Source: an uncultured Bacteroidales bacterium | GTDB lineage: Bacteria > Bacteroidota > Bacteroidia > Bacteroidales > Bacteroidaceae | Reading direction: 5' to 3' | DNA length: 64,000 nucleotides | Assembly: GCA_902800925.1 (NCBI GenBank) | Contig: CADCGD010000004.1 | Coordinates: 48,495 to 112,494 of the forward strand | Part shown: in pieces, positions 17,425-25,874 of the stretch | Layout of the letters: each line of letters starts with the position of its first letter | How positions within the stretch are numbered: position 1 is the first letter of the stretch | Notes under the pieces: generated by a model | The model's database searches: none | Seen by the model: the letters and a program-made list of their open reading frames with translations, nothing else | What the model was told of the DNA's origin: nothing | Program-made: the position numbers and the translations under genes

Positions 17425-19591
17425 AGTAATTTTTTTGTTTTGTTGATAAATTATGTTGTTTAACACTCTTTCCGTAATTCAGCCGGACAACGACCTTGCC
17501 ATAGACCGTAGTGCCTGAGGTGTTGTTGCCTAAATGGTAGGGACGCATGGTGCGATCCACGTAGTTGAATATGTTGTCAATGCCCGCCTCCAGCCTGAAA
17601 CTGGCAATCTTGAAACTTGAAACCTGAAAGTCGTGCGTAGTGTTGATGCGCCATAGCTGATAGGCTCGTCCGTCACCGTTGTTCTCATAGTAGCGTTTAC
17701 TGCTGCCTCGTGTCGACAGGTTTACGCCCAACTTATAGATGTTGCTGAACGCATGGTTGTACATCACGGAGGCGTTCCATTTGTGGTGCGCCATTCCGTC
17801 AATCACTACCGTCTTCATTTGGTCTGTACCAGCATCATAAAGGTTCGCTTCCGTGTCGAGATAGCTGTATGCTGCTGTCATCGACAGTTCCTTGGTGAAT
17901 TTATATCCCAGCGTCACGTCCACACCACAGGTGCGTGCATCGTCCATGTTTTTATACATACGTGCCTGTACATTATCACTTCCGTCGCCCATATAGGCTG
18001 TGGTCACTCCTGCAGGAATCTCACCCACAGGCACATTCACCAATGCAATCATGTTGTCGAGCTTGTTGATGTAGCCTGTTACCGATGCTGTCAGCCTGTC
18101 GCCTCGATACTCCACGTTGGCCGACCAATAGTTGCTGGTCTGTGGGTCTAACTTAGTGTTTCCCATATTGAAGAACGTGCTGCTGCCCATGACGTGCAGA
18201 TAGCGATAGTAGAGTTCCTTGACAGTAGGAGTCTTGAAACCCTGGCTCCAGCCCAGTCTAAAGCGCCAGTCGCCCCACGAGGCCATCGCGCTGATTTTGG
18301 GCGTCAGCCTAAAGCCAAAGTTCTGGTTGTCGACCAGTCGCAAGCCTGCTGTGATGTTCAGCCACGAAAGTTTGTTAAACTCATCCTGCACATATACGGC
18401 TGACGTCCAGTCGCTGGCCGTACCCGTCGCTGTGCGCTCTGGCGCCTTCAGGTGGTCGTAGCGGTATTCTGCTCCAGCATTGATGGTGTTGTTGTAGGGC
18501 AGATGGAAGATTCCCTTCAACTGTCCCATCACACGCTGCTGGTTGCTCTGCAATTTCCGCTGACCAGGATACATAGCTACTGAAAACCATTCACCATTCT
18601 GGTCGCCATACTCCTCGCCCTCCAGCAACACGTAGTCGTAGTGTCTGGCGGTGTATTTGTAATAGTAGGCGTGCATGTTCCAGTCTACGTCGAGTGTGAC
18701 GTAGTCTTGCAGCGAGCCTTTACCTCCCAACTTCCATTTTCCGCCCACGGACGCCGAGGCATTGTTATAGTGCAGGTCGTAGGTATAGACATCGCAACTG
18801 GCATGCTTGCCATCGCGTGGTCGCATAATATCCTTTTTATAGTAGGTGCCGTCGGCATACAGCTCTATCTTCTTCGTTGGCTGGAATGTCAGGTGCTCGG
18901 CAATCTGCCAATTGCGGAACTTATTGACCGTCATGTTCTTGCTATCTGTTAGCACCATGGCTTCTGCATATTCCTCGGCCGTATTCTGCCAACCGTCGTT
19001 ACGCTGCAGTTGGAAATTTGTCTGACTGCTCCACTTACCATAGTTCAACGCCAACGTATTGTGCTGTCGCAGGTCGTTATGGGTGCCATACTGCGTGCTG
19101 TTATCCACATAGAGTCCCTTCTGTCTGTGCTTCTTGGTAATAATGTTGATAACACCAGCCATCGCGTCCGAGCCGTACAGCGCACTCTGCGCACCCTTCA
19201 CGATTTCTATCTTTTCGATGTTCTGCGGATCAATGAGTCCCAGGTCGTTCTCACCACCCACATCGCCGTGAATGCGCTTGCCGTCTATTAATATAAGGAT
19301 GTACGAGTTACCCAAACCGCCCAACTGCATCTGACTGCCCATGTCGCCCTCGCTGAAGGCAAACGATGCCGTCAGTCCTGACAGGATATCCTCCAGACTC
19401 TTGCCGCCATAGCTGTCGAGCATCTTGCGCGAAATGACCTCAGTCTGCACGGGCGCATCTTTCAGCAGGTGCCGGGTACCAGTACCTGTCACCACCACCT
19501 CCTGCACACTATCGGAGCGCCAGACATCATTTTGTGCTACTACAGATAACACATTTAAAAACAGCAATAATACTGTTAATAGTCTCTTCAT
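17411..19591 (-). CDS. TonB-dependent outer-membrane receptor, first gene after the second cobalamin riboswitch
   Basis: I chose the ATG at 19591 (726 residues, MKRLLTVLLL) since it begins a clean signal peptide ending VVAQ. The plug has VQEVVVTGTGTRHLLKDAPV (EVVVTGTG) and YGSDAMAGVINIITKK; the barrel ends in TVYGKVVVRLNYGKSVKQ with a short polar tail. The gene is directly controlled by the riboswitch at 19640-19790 and is followed by the CbiK-like lipoprotein. A corrinoid or corrinoid precursor is the most likely cargo. The stretch near 17594-17630 contains a TTGAAAC word repeat within the barrel-encoding part (residues FQVSSFKIASFRLEAG). Confidence 0.87.
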   Translation of the reverse strand: MKRLLTVLLLFLNVLSVVAQNDVWRSDSVQEVVVTGTGTRHLLKDAPVQTEVISRKMLDSYGGKSLEDILSGLTASFAFSEGDMGSQMQLGGLGNSYILILIDGKRIHGDVGGENDLGLIDPQNIEKIEIVKGAQSALYGSDAMAGVINIITKKHRQKGLYVDNSTQYGTHNDLRQHNTLALNYGKWSSQTNFQLQRNDGWQNTAEEYAEAMVLTDSKNMTVNKFRNWQIAEHLTFQPTKKIELYADGTYYKKDIMRPRDGKHASCDVYTYDLHYNNASASVGGKWKLGGKGSLQDYVTLDVDWNMHAYYYKYTARHYDYVLLEGEEYGDQNGEWFSVAMYPGQRKLQSNQQRVMGQLKGIFHLPYNNTINAGAEYRYDHLKAPERTATGTASDWTSAVYVQDEFNKLSWLNITAGLRLVDNQNFGFRLTPKISAMASWGDWRFRLGWSQGFKTPTVKELYYRYLHVMGSSTFFNMGNTKLDPQTSNYWSANVEYRGDRLTASVTGYINKLDNMIALVNVPVGEIPAGVTTAYMGDGSDNVQARMYKNMDDARTCGVDVTLGYKFTKELSMTAAYSYLDTEANLYDAGTDQMKTVVIDGMAHHKWNASVMYNHAFSNIYKLGVNLSTRGSSKRYYENNGDGRAYQLWRINTTHDFQVSSFKIASFRLEAGIDNIFNYVDRTMRPYHLGNNTSGTTVYGKVVVRLNYGKSVKQHNLSTKQKNYYEED
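17594..17630. repeat. CTGAAAC/TTGAAAC word repeat inside the receptor gene
   Basis: Four spaced copies of TGAAAC-like words lie in frame in a strand-loop part of the receptor. The pattern is weaker than the other word repeats. Confidence 0.35.
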
Positions 19592-19639
19592 TTTTCGTCT
19601 ATTTCCGTCACGCATATACCTGTGCGCACGTACATCATA

Positions 19640-19790
19640 ATTTTGGCAGGTCTTCTGACTTTCCCCAGTCTGTACTACCTTCCCGACTCATGGTCAGTGG
19701 CGTTATACATACAGACCTCTTTAACGAGGATTACAGCTGCAGGAACAGTTCCGGACTTCCACCGGATTCCCTTACATCAGGCGGCATCAG
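19640..19790 (-). ncRNA. Cobalamin riboswitch upstream of the receptor-CbiK-corrin operon
   Basis: On the minus strand the conserved blocks appear in order: AAGGGAATCCGGTGGAAGTC, GGAACTGTTCCTGCAGCTGTAAT, ACGCCACTG, CGGGAAGG and the B12 box AGTCAGAAGACCTGCC at 19643-19658. It precedes the receptor at 19591 and so probably controls the whole operon down to cbiJ/cbiD at 8 kb. Confidence 0.95.
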
Positions 19791-19815
19791 CCACCAGATT
19801 ACCTTATTTCGTGGG

Positions 19816-19823
19816 CAAAGGTA
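19816..19823 (-). promoter_or_regulatory. -7 box of the riboswitch-led corrin operon
   Basis: TACCTTTG on the minus strand, about 25-30 bases upstream of the aptamer, is the likely promoter of the long operon. Confidence 0.65.
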
Positions 19824-19897
19824 CAAAATAAAGTGAAAAGTGAAGAGCAAAAAGTAAAAAAATTGCTACTGACACACTAAAAAAAATAAAAAGTCTG

Positions 19898-19905
19898 TAT
19901 CTTTG
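19898..19905 (+). promoter_or_regulatory. -7 box of cbiA, predicted leaderless
   Basis: TATCTTTG is followed by only five bases before the ATG at 19911. With the usual spacing, RNA would start at or next to the start codon. A run of AAGTGAAAAG words lies just upstream (19833-19860). Confidence 0.65.
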
Positions 19906-19910
19906 TACCC

Positions 19911-20564
19911 ATGAAGCCGAGTTTTCTCATAGCTGCGCCAACCAGTGGCTCTGGCAAGACAACCATTGCCAGAGGGTTGATGGCGTTATTGACGGCCAAG
20001 GGTTATCGGGTACAGCCCTTCAAGTGCGGACCAGACTACATCGATACGAAGTTTCATGAGGCAGTATGCGGACGTCCCAGCATTAACCTCGACACCTTCA
20101 TGGCTACGCCAGCGCATGTCAAAGAACTATTTGCCCAATATGGAGAGCATGCTGACATCTGTATCATCGAGGGTATGATGGGGCTCTATGACGGCTATGA
20201 TCGTGATCAAGGTTCCTCAGCTGAGATTGCAGCAACACTTAAAATTCCTGTGGTATTGGTGGTTGACGCCAAGTCTGCAGCCTATTCTATAGCCCCATTA
20301 TTACAGGGGTTCATCCATTTCCGTAAAGATGTTCGCATCGTGGGAGTCATTTTTAACAAGGTGGGCTCACAACGCCACTATCAGCTGTTGAGAGAGGTCT
20401 GCAACGACTTGCATATTACCTGTTTTGGCTACTTGCCCAAGAACACGTCGCTCGAACAAGCTTCACGCTATTTAGGACTGGACTTTTCTGAACAAGCCGA
20501 ACAGTCTCAACTGGTTAAATTATTAGAGGAACACGTCAGATGGCAGGAACTACTACAACTTTAA
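19911..20564 (+). CDS. cbiA: Cobyrinic acid a,c-diamide synthase CbiA, N-terminal synthetase part (frame broken)
   Basis: The 217-residue piece is the ATP-dependent synthetase half of CbiA: P-loop APTSGSGKTTIARGL, FKCGPDYIDTKFH, GRPSINLDTF, IIEGMMGLYDG and VVDAKSAAYS. CbiA amidates the a and c side chains with glutamine. The frame stops at 20562-20564, exactly in the linker before the glutaminase domain, which continues in another frame from 20540. One extra T in the CTTT run at 20559-20562 would join both into one protein of about 395 residues. It is either a recent frameshift, an assembly error or a truly split enzyme. It is the first gene of a four-step operon with no riboswitch. Confidence 0.85.
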   Translation: MKPSFLIAAPTSGSGKTTIARGLMALLTAKGYRVQPFKCGPDYIDTKFHEAVCGRPSINLDTFMATPAHVKELFAQYGEHADICIIEGMMGLYDGYDRDQGSSAEIAATLKIPVVLVVDAKSAAYSIAPLLQGFIHFRKDVRIVGVIFNKVGSQRHYQLLREVCNDLHITCFGYLPKNTSLEQASRYLGLDFSEQAEQSQLVKLLEEHVRWQELLQL

Positions 20565-21097
20565 TAGCACGCAACAAAGAGTCATTCTCGTTTCTGTATC
20601 AGGAAAACATTGACCGATTAGGCAAGGTCGTGTATTTTGATCCAGAATGTGACGTACCATCCTTTGAGGACATCGACATGCTATATCTGCCTGGTGGCTA
20701 TCCAGAAAAGCACCTTGACGCATTGGTGGCCAACAAAGCCTGCAGGGAATCTATCAAGGACTTTGCCGAGCAGGGTGGGAAGATTGTCGCTGAGTGTGGT
20801 GGGATGATGTATCTCTGCCAACAGATCGTAACAGATGAGGGCGCCTATCCCATGTGTGGCGTGCTGCCCTACTCTATCACCGCTTGCAAGGCAGACCGTA
20901 AGCTATCTCTCGGCTACAGGCGATTCGAACTGGAGGGCAGAGAGTATCGTGGCCATGAGTTTCACTATACGCAATTTCTTGGCGAGAAACCTGAATCAGT
21001 CACACAAGTCTACAATGCCAAAGGAGAACCCGTCGAAACACCCGTATTCAGATATAAAAATATATTAGCAAGCTATACCCATCTCTATCAGATATGA
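20540..21097 (+). CDS. cbiA: CbiA glutamine amidotransferase part (second piece of split gene)
   Basis: These 185 residues form the class I-like glutaminase half of CbiA: FSFLYQENIDRLG, LYLPGGYPEKHLDAL, the nucleophile region IVAECGGMMYLC and RGHEFHYTQF. All key segments are intact, so decay is at most recent. The ATG at 20540 lies inside the first piece and its first eight residues (MAGTTTTL) are only a shifted reading of the other frame, which argues for a former continuous gene. The stop overlaps the cobQ start (ATGA). Confidence 0.82.
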   Translation: MAGTTTTLIARNKESFSFLYQENIDRLGKVVYFDPECDVPSFEDIDMLYLPGGYPEKHLDALVANKACRESIKDFAEQGGKIVAECGGMMYLCQQIVTDEGAYPMCGVLPYSITACKADRKLSLGYRRFELEGREYRGHEFHYTQFLGEKPESVTQVYNAKGEPVETPVFRYKNILASYTHLYQI

Positions 21098-22584
21098 AAC
21101 GTCGTCTACATCCTATCATGTTTGCCGGAACGGGCAGCGATGTCGGTAAGAGCATCGTTGCTGCCGCCTTCTGCCGTATCTTCAAGCAGGACGGCTATAC
21201 CCCTGCCCCCTTCAAGGCACAGAATATGGCCCTGAACAGCTATGTAACACCTGACGGACTGGAGATAGGACGAGCACAGGCGGTACAGGCTGAAGCGGCG
21301 GGCATCCCCTGTCATACGGACATGAACCCGCTACTGCTGAAGCCCAACTCCGACCATACCTCGCAGGTGGTGCTACACGGCAAGCCCATCGGCAACAAGG
21401 ATGCCTACGACTACTGGAAAGCCTCCCATGTACAGCGAGGTTTCCCCTCGCTGACCGGTCCCGACTTCCGCCATGAGGTCCATGCCGCCTTCGACCGCCT
21501 GGCCTCACGCTACAACCCCATTGTCATGGAAGGCGCTGGCAGCATTGCGGAGATTAACCTGAAGGACCGCGACTTGGTCAACATGTCGATGGCGCAGCAT
21601 GCCAAGGCGGATGTCATCCTAGTGGGTGATATCGACCGCGGTGGTGTCTTTGCCAGTGTCTATGGCAGCATCATGTTACAGACGCCAGAGGACAGGGCGC
21701 TCATCAAGGGCATCATCATCAACAAGTTTCGTGGCGACATGCGGCTGTTCGACGAAGGACGCCGCATGCTGGAAGACCTCTGCGGCATTCCTGTCCTTGG
21801 CGTTATACCTTATTATAAAGATATCTATATCGACGAAGAGGACTCGGTGAGTCTTGAAAAGAAGCAGCGCCAACTGGCTGAGGGCAAGGTGAACATTGCC
21901 GTTGTCCTGCTGCGGCATATCAGCAATTTCACCGACTTCGACACGCTGGAGCGTGACCCACGCGTCAACCTCTTCTATACCAACAACACCAGCGACTTGC
22001 AAGAGGCCGACATCATCATTCTGCCTGGCACCAAGTCGACACTCGACGACTTGTTGGAACTGCGCCGCAACGGTTGTGCACAGGCCATTCTGCGTGCTCA
22101 CCGCAATGGCAAGCAGGTCATCGGAATCTGTGGTGGCTATCAGATGCTGGGACAGACGGTCAACGACCCCGAAGGCATCGAGGGCACCATCACCAGTCTG
22201 CCTGGCTTGGGTCTGTTGCCTATCAACACCACGATGACGCAGGAGAAGACCACCCAGCAGGTGACATTCCAATTCAATGGTCAGGAGTGCCAAGGCTACG
22301 AGATTCACCAAGGGGTCAGCGATACCGACCAAGCCATCCTGCAGACCGACCACTGCATTGGCACCTACATCCACGGCTTCCTCGACAATGCTCCCGTCAT
22401 TGAACACCTGCTCAGCAAGCATGTGAATCACGGGGACTGTCCCCTGTGTGAGAAGCGTAGCGGATTACATGGGGCCTGTCCCCCAGAGAATTTCAAGAAT
22501 GAGCAATACGACAAGCTGGCTGCTCATGTCCGCCAGCATGTCGATATGGAACGCATCTATCAAATATTGACTAACGATGATTAA
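21094..22584 (+). CDS. cobQ: Cobyric acid synthase
   Basis: The 496-residue enzyme (also called CbiP) amidates four side chains of adenosylcobyrinic a,c-diamide using glutamine and ATP. Motifs: MFAGTGSDVGKSIVAAAFCR, QNMALNSYV, VMEGAGSIAEINL, and the glutaminase part VIGICGGYQMLG and GTYIHGFLDN. Near residues 447-464 there is an added stretch rich in Cys and His (HGDCPLCEKRSGLHGACPPE), encoded by a palindromic DNA insert, just before the usual EQYDKLAAHVR C-terminus. It overlaps cbiA by four bases and cobD by eight. Confidence 0.95.
   Translation: MKRRLHPIMFAGTGSDVGKSIVAAAFCRIFKQDGYTPAPFKAQNMALNSYVTPDGLEIGRAQAVQAEAAGIPCHTDMNPLLLKPNSDHTSQVVLHGKPIGNKDAYDYWKASHVQRGFPSLTGPDFRHEVHAAFDRLASRYNPIVMEGAGSIAEINLKDRDLVNMSMAQHAKADVILVGDIDRGGVFASVYGSIMLQTPEDRALIKGIIINKFRGDMRLFDEGRRMLEDLCGIPVLGVIPYYKDIYIDEEDSVSLEKKQRQLAEGKVNIAVVLLRHISNFTDFDTLERDPRVNLFYTNNTSDLQEADIIILPGTKSTLDDLLELRRNGCAQAILRAHRNGKQVIGICGGYQMLGQTVNDPEGIEGTITSLPGLGLLPINTTMTQEKTTQQVTFQFNGQECQGYEIHQGVSDTDQAILQTDHCIGTYIHGFLDNAPVIEHLLSKHVNHGDCPLCEKRSGLHGACPPENFKNEQYDKLAAHVRQHVDMERIYQILTNDD
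22431..22484 (+). repeat. Palindromic insert in frame in cobQ
   Basis: Two near-identical 13-mers, GGGGACTGTCCCC at 22432-22444 and GGGGCCTGTCCCC at 22471-22483, frame a 26-base spacer. The first is itself a palindrome around its central T. The insert adds about 18 codons, keeps the frame and sits between conserved blocks of the glutaminase domain. Confidence 0.7.
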
Positions 22585-23548
22585 AGGACACGGCGACGAC
22601 GCCTACCAATATCCGCACATCGTCTCAGACTTCTCGTCGAACATCTGTGCACAGAAGAGTCATCAGGCACTGATGGGCTATCTGGCTGCTCACCCTGAGT
22701 TCGCCAGCCACTACCCGGAACCTGAGGCATGGTCGTTGGAGCAGATGATTGCCGAACAGCACGATTTGGATCCTGAACAGGTCATCGTCACCAACGGAGC
22801 TACAGAGGCCATCTACCTCATCGCCCAGGCTTTCCCATTGCATGCCGACATTCCTCGTCCCACGTTCAGCGAGTATGAAGATGCCTGTCAGCTTTTTCCT
22901 CGCACAGACACAGCCCACCGTATGCTGTGGCTGTGCAACCCTAACAACCCCACTGGCGACGTCTACGACCAGTCGGTGATAGACCGTATGGTGACGAAGT
23001 ACGACCTCGTGGTGGTCGACCAGTCATACGAGAACTATACCAACCATTTCGTCATGAATCCACGTTGGGCAGCACGCCTGCCGAACCTCATCCAGATTCA
23101 TTCGTTCACCAAGACCTACGGAATACCAGGCTTGCGACTGGGCTACATCACGGCACATGCCTCGCTGACAGCACACCTGCGCCAGTTCCTGCGTCCATGG
23201 AGTGTGTCGGCACTAGCTGTAGAGGCTGGCAAGTTCCTCCTGCGCAATGACGAGCTACGTTGTACGCCCGACCTGGACGAGGCTCAACGGCTTCGTGACC
23301 AGCTGCAACAGATTGACGGCATCCTCACGCAGGAGACACAGACTAACTTCATCCTCTGTCAGCGTGAAAATGGTAGTGCCGCAGAACTGAAGGACTACTT
23401 GGCGCGCCAGCACCACCTCCTCATTCGCGATGCCTCCAACTTCAAAGGACTCACCCCACGCCACTTCCGCATCGCAGCCCAGACACCAGCAGAGAACGAT
23501 GCCCTCGTAGCAGCCATTCAAGAATTCGTAAACAGCAACAAAAAATAG
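22577..23548 (+). CDS. cobD: Threonine-phosphate decarboxylase CobD-like aminotransferase
   Basis: The 323-residue protein is a fold-type I PLP enzyme. Visible marks are VTNGATEAIYLIAQAF, LCNPNNPTGDVY, VVVDQSYENYT and the PLP-lysine region SFTKTYGIPGLRLGY. In the Salmonella nomenclature CobD makes (R)-1-amino-2-propanol phosphate for the nucleotide loop. The position between cobQ and cbiB, which uses its product, supports this. It is slightly shorter than typical CobD (about 360 residues). It overlaps cobQ by eight bases and precedes cbiB by four bases. Confidence 0.88.
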   Translation: MIKGHGDDAYQYPHIVSDFSSNICAQKSHQALMGYLAAHPEFASHYPEPEAWSLEQMIAEQHDLDPEQVIVTNGATEAIYLIAQAFPLHADIPRPTFSEYEDACQLFPRTDTAHRMLWLCNPNNPTGDVYDQSVIDRMVTKYDLVVVDQSYENYTNHFVMNPRWAARLPNLIQIHSFTKTYGIPGLRLGYITAHASLTAHLRQFLRPWSVSALAVEAGKFLLRNDELRCTPDLDEAQRLRDQLQQIDGILTQETQTNFILCQRENGSAAELKDYLARQHHLLIRDASNFKGLTPRHFRIAAQTPAENDALVAAIQEFVNSNKK

Positions 23549-23552
23549 AGGT

Positions 23553-24548
23553 ATGGCGGAAGCAGACTTTTCACTTTTCACTATTCACTGTTCACTTCTA
23601 ATAGGCTGGTTCCTCGACCTGCTCATTGGCGACCCTGCATGGCTGCCCCATCCCGTTGTAGGTTTTGGCAAGATGATAGCCTTTGGCGAGCACCACCTCA
23701 ACAATGGCCGCTATCGCAAAGTGAAGGGTGCCCTCATGGCTATCATCTATATAATAGGTATATTTGTTGCCGTGTGGTTCCTGCGCACTATACTATCCTC
23801 TCACCTCTCACCTCTCGCCACTCACCTCTTCGACACAGTCGTCATCTTCTTCTGCCTCGCTGGCACAACGCTTATCCGTGAGGTACGACAGGTATTCCTT
23901 GCCCTTGACCGCTCACTTGACGAAGGCCGCAAGCAGGTGGCCCGCATCGTAGGGCGCGACACCTCCGAACTCTCTGCCCAAGAGGTGCGCACAGCAGCTT
24001 TAGAGACGTTAGCTGAGAATCTCTCCGATGGCGTCATTGCCCCACTCTTCTGGTTTGCCATCCTTGGTGTTCCAGGTATGTTGGCCTATAAGATGGTGAA
24101 CACCCTCGACTCCATGATTGGCTACAAGACTGACCGCTATCGTGATTTCGGCTGTTGGGCAGCCCATATCGACGACATCGCCAACTACATCCCTGCCCGC
24201 CTCACCGCCCTGCTAATGGTTTTAGGTGATTGGTGTTGGGTATCAGGTGTTAGCCATCACCTATCAACCATCACCCAACACCTTCATTTCGTCCGTCAGA
24301 ACGGACGAAATCATGCCTCGCCCAACAGCGGTTATCCAGAGGCAGCATTGGCAGGCATCCTCAACTGTCGATTTGGCGGTCCCCATTATTACTTCGGTCA
24401 ACTCTTCGATAAACCCTTCATCGGCACCAACGAACGCCCACTAAACACTGACGACATGAAAAAAGCCGTCCAGATAAACAGAACGGCAGAAGTATTGATG
24501 GTAGTAATCGTTAGCTGTTGGCTATTAGCCATCACAGGCGTTTCATGA
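23553..24548 (+). CDS. cbiB: Adenosylcobinamide-phosphate synthase CbiB
   Basis: This 331-residue inner-membrane protein attaches aminopropanol (phosphate) to cobyric acid. Family marks: WFLDLLIGDPAWLPHPVVGFGKMI, LAENLSDGVIAPLFWF, YKMVNTLDSMIGYKTDRY, HASPNSGYPEAALAG. Three repeat-derived stretches are embedded: the N-terminus DFSLFTIHCSLL (TTCACT words), residues SSHLSPLATHL (CTCACCT words) and GVSHHLSTITQHL (a palindrome). The last 17 bases overlap the convergent gene at 24532-25749. It ends the cbiA-cobQ-cobD-cbiB operon. Confidence 0.93.
   Translation: MAEADFSLFTIHCSLLIGWFLDLLIGDPAWLPHPVVGFGKMIAFGEHHLNNGRYRKVKGALMAIIYIIGIFVAVWFLRTILSSHLSPLATHLFDTVVIFFCLAGTTLIREVRQVFLALDRSLDEGRKQVARIVGRDTSELSAQEVRTAALETLAENLSDGVIAPLFWFAILGVPGMLAYKMVNTLDSMIGYKTDRYRDFGCWAAHIDDIANYIPARLTALLMVLGDWCWVSGVSHHLSTITQHLHFVRQNGRNHASPNSGYPEAALAGILNCRFGGPHYYFGQLFDKPFIGTNERPLNTDDMKKAVQINRTAEVLMVVIVSCWLLAITGVS
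23569..23600. repeat. TTCACT word repeat encoding the CbiB N-terminus
   Basis: Four imperfect TTCACT(N) copies directly after the start codon encode SLFTIHCSLL, which extends the first membrane helix. A similar TTCACTATTCACTTTTC run occurs upstream of psd near 36830-36850. Confidence 0.6.
23794..23829. repeat. CTCACCT heptamer repeat inside cbiB
   Basis: About four to five copies of a CTCACCT/CTCGCCA heptamer encode SSHLSPLATHL between two membrane helices. The same heptamer, on the coding strand and in the same reading frame, occurs in cobT at 26851-26880. Confidence 0.65.
24232..24282. repeat. Nested palindrome inside cbiB
   Basis: GGTGTTGGGT at 24232-24241 pairs with ACCCAACACC at 24273-24282, and AGGTG at 24245-24249 pairs with CACCT at 24258-24262. 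It encodes the loop VSGVSHHLSTITQHL just before the conserved SPNSG motif. The frame is kept. Confidence 0.6.
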
Positions 24549-25749
24549 TACGTGCAATAGCACGATTGAGCGACTCGGTGGGTTCAATGATGTTATAATC
24601 TTGCCAGAATACAGGGTCAAGGAAGTAATCTACCTTATCAAAGAAAGCATCGCGCTGATCAAACGACTCTCGACCACGGATGGGATGCGCTGAAGCGATA
24701 TCCTGACCAGTAACAACCATTTCGCAACAAGCCGTAAATGACGTAGCAAAGAGTCGGCGACGCCAGTCACAATTAAAGCGGAACAGGGTGCGAATATAAC
24801 TGATGCGCGTGACATCATTGTCCTGACGAAAATCCACCAACAGCGACAACTCCTTAGGACGGAAACGCACACCCAGAGGTTTCTTGACCAGCATCATCTG
24901 CGTAGCCTTGTTACGGTCTTTCATGTCCAGATCCAGCTCTGCACGAGTAAAGGCCAGCGTTTCCTGATCGATATACAGCTTTCCATAATAGAGTGCGTAA
25001 GGCATGGTGCGACGCGGACGGATACTCACAACATATTGGTGACGGTCTCCAATGGTTGTCGGCACCTCCATCTGCATCTGATAACAGTCCAGCTCCTCTT
25101 CATTCAACAAGAAATCACGCTGTTTGACAATATCCAACTGAATGGGCAACACAGGACCGCCCGTCACCTTGACACTCAGCGTATCGCCCTTGCGAGGACT
25201 CAGCAAGCGACGTCCCTTACGGATAGCCACACGGTCGTCGCCATTATCCCAATAGGCGTAGGACGACTTATACATGTCCACCACTCCCTCAGCTATCATG
25301 ATATAGTTCTGGCGCTTCTGAGCTGTTTCCCGATAGAAGCAATGGAACAGTTCAGGATGCTGGCTATAGTTCTTAGGAATCTTGCTGATGGCTGCCATTA
25401 CCAGTTCGCGGGCATTAGCGTTCATGACCAGCACCTCTTGCAATTGGATGGTTGCCGGACTCAGACTGATGTGCAAGTCCCCACTCTGCAACTGATCCAG
25501 TCGCACACGCAGGGCACGAAATCCCACATTCGACACCGTAATCGTCTTCAGTTCCGATTCCGCTTTCAACACGAAGTAGCCATCACCATTCGTCACCACG
25601 GTATGTCCCCCACCCGTCACGCTGGCCCCCACCAGAACCTTTCCTGTAGTACGGTCAAGCACCGTACCACTCACCTGCGTAATCGTCTGTGCGCTGACCC
25701 CTATCAGGGCCAGCACCGCCAATAATCCTATGACAAATAACCTCCTCAT
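24532..25749 (-). CDS. Carboxypeptidase-like regulatory-domain protein, secreted, unknown role
   Basis: The start at 25749 (405 residues) gives a clean signal peptide (MRRLFVIGLLAVL...SAQT); a TATCTTTG box at 25798-25805 excludes the more upstream start at 25800. Residues about 25-100 form a CarboxypepD_reg-like beta-sandwich (VSGTVLDRTTGKVLVGASV, then VTNGDGYFVLKA). The remainder resembles the outer-membrane or periplasmic domain often following such modules in Bacteroidota (FHCFYRETAQKRQNYIMIAEG). The function is not known. It is a single gene, convergent with cbiB and overlapping it by 17 bases. Confidence 0.75.
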   Translation of the reverse strand: MRRLFVIGLLAVLALIGVSAQTITQVSGTVLDRTTGKVLVGASVTGGGHTVVTNGDGYFVLKAESELKTITVSNVGFRALRVRLDQLQSGDLHISLSPATIQLQEVLVMNANARELVMAAISKIPKNYSQHPELFHCFYRETAQKRQNYIMIAEGVVDMYKSSYAYWDNGDDRVAIRKGRRLLSPRKGDTLSVKVTGGPVLPIQLDIVKQRDFLLNEEELDCYQMQMEVPTTIGDRHQYVVSIRPRRTMPYALYYGKLYIDQETLAFTRAELDLDMKDRNKATQMMLVKKPLGVRFRPKELSLLVDFRQDNDVTRISYIRTLFRFNCDWRRRLFATSFTACCEMVVTGQDIASAHPIRGRESFDQRDAFFDKVDYFLDPVFWQDYNIIEPTESLNRAIARIMKRL

Positions 25750-25797
25750 CGCAGCGTCCTCCCCTTGAGTCTTCATCATTTGTTCTTGTGTACATCG

Positions 25798-25805
25798 CAA
25801 AGATA
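25798..25805 (-). promoter_or_regulatory. -7 box for the carboxypeptidase-like gene
   Basis: TATCTTTG on the minus strand, about 49 bases upstream of the chosen ATG. Confidence 0.6.
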
Positions 25806-25874
25806 ACGTTTTTTTCAGAACAAACCAAATAATTGTGTAGCATTTTTTTAGAGTATCCTATTTCGAATAGCAGC

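Noticed and set aside
21676-22431. A 251-codon minus-strand frame opposite cobQ
   Set aside because: It lies wholly inside cobQ, whose motifs are complete, and has no family resemblance.
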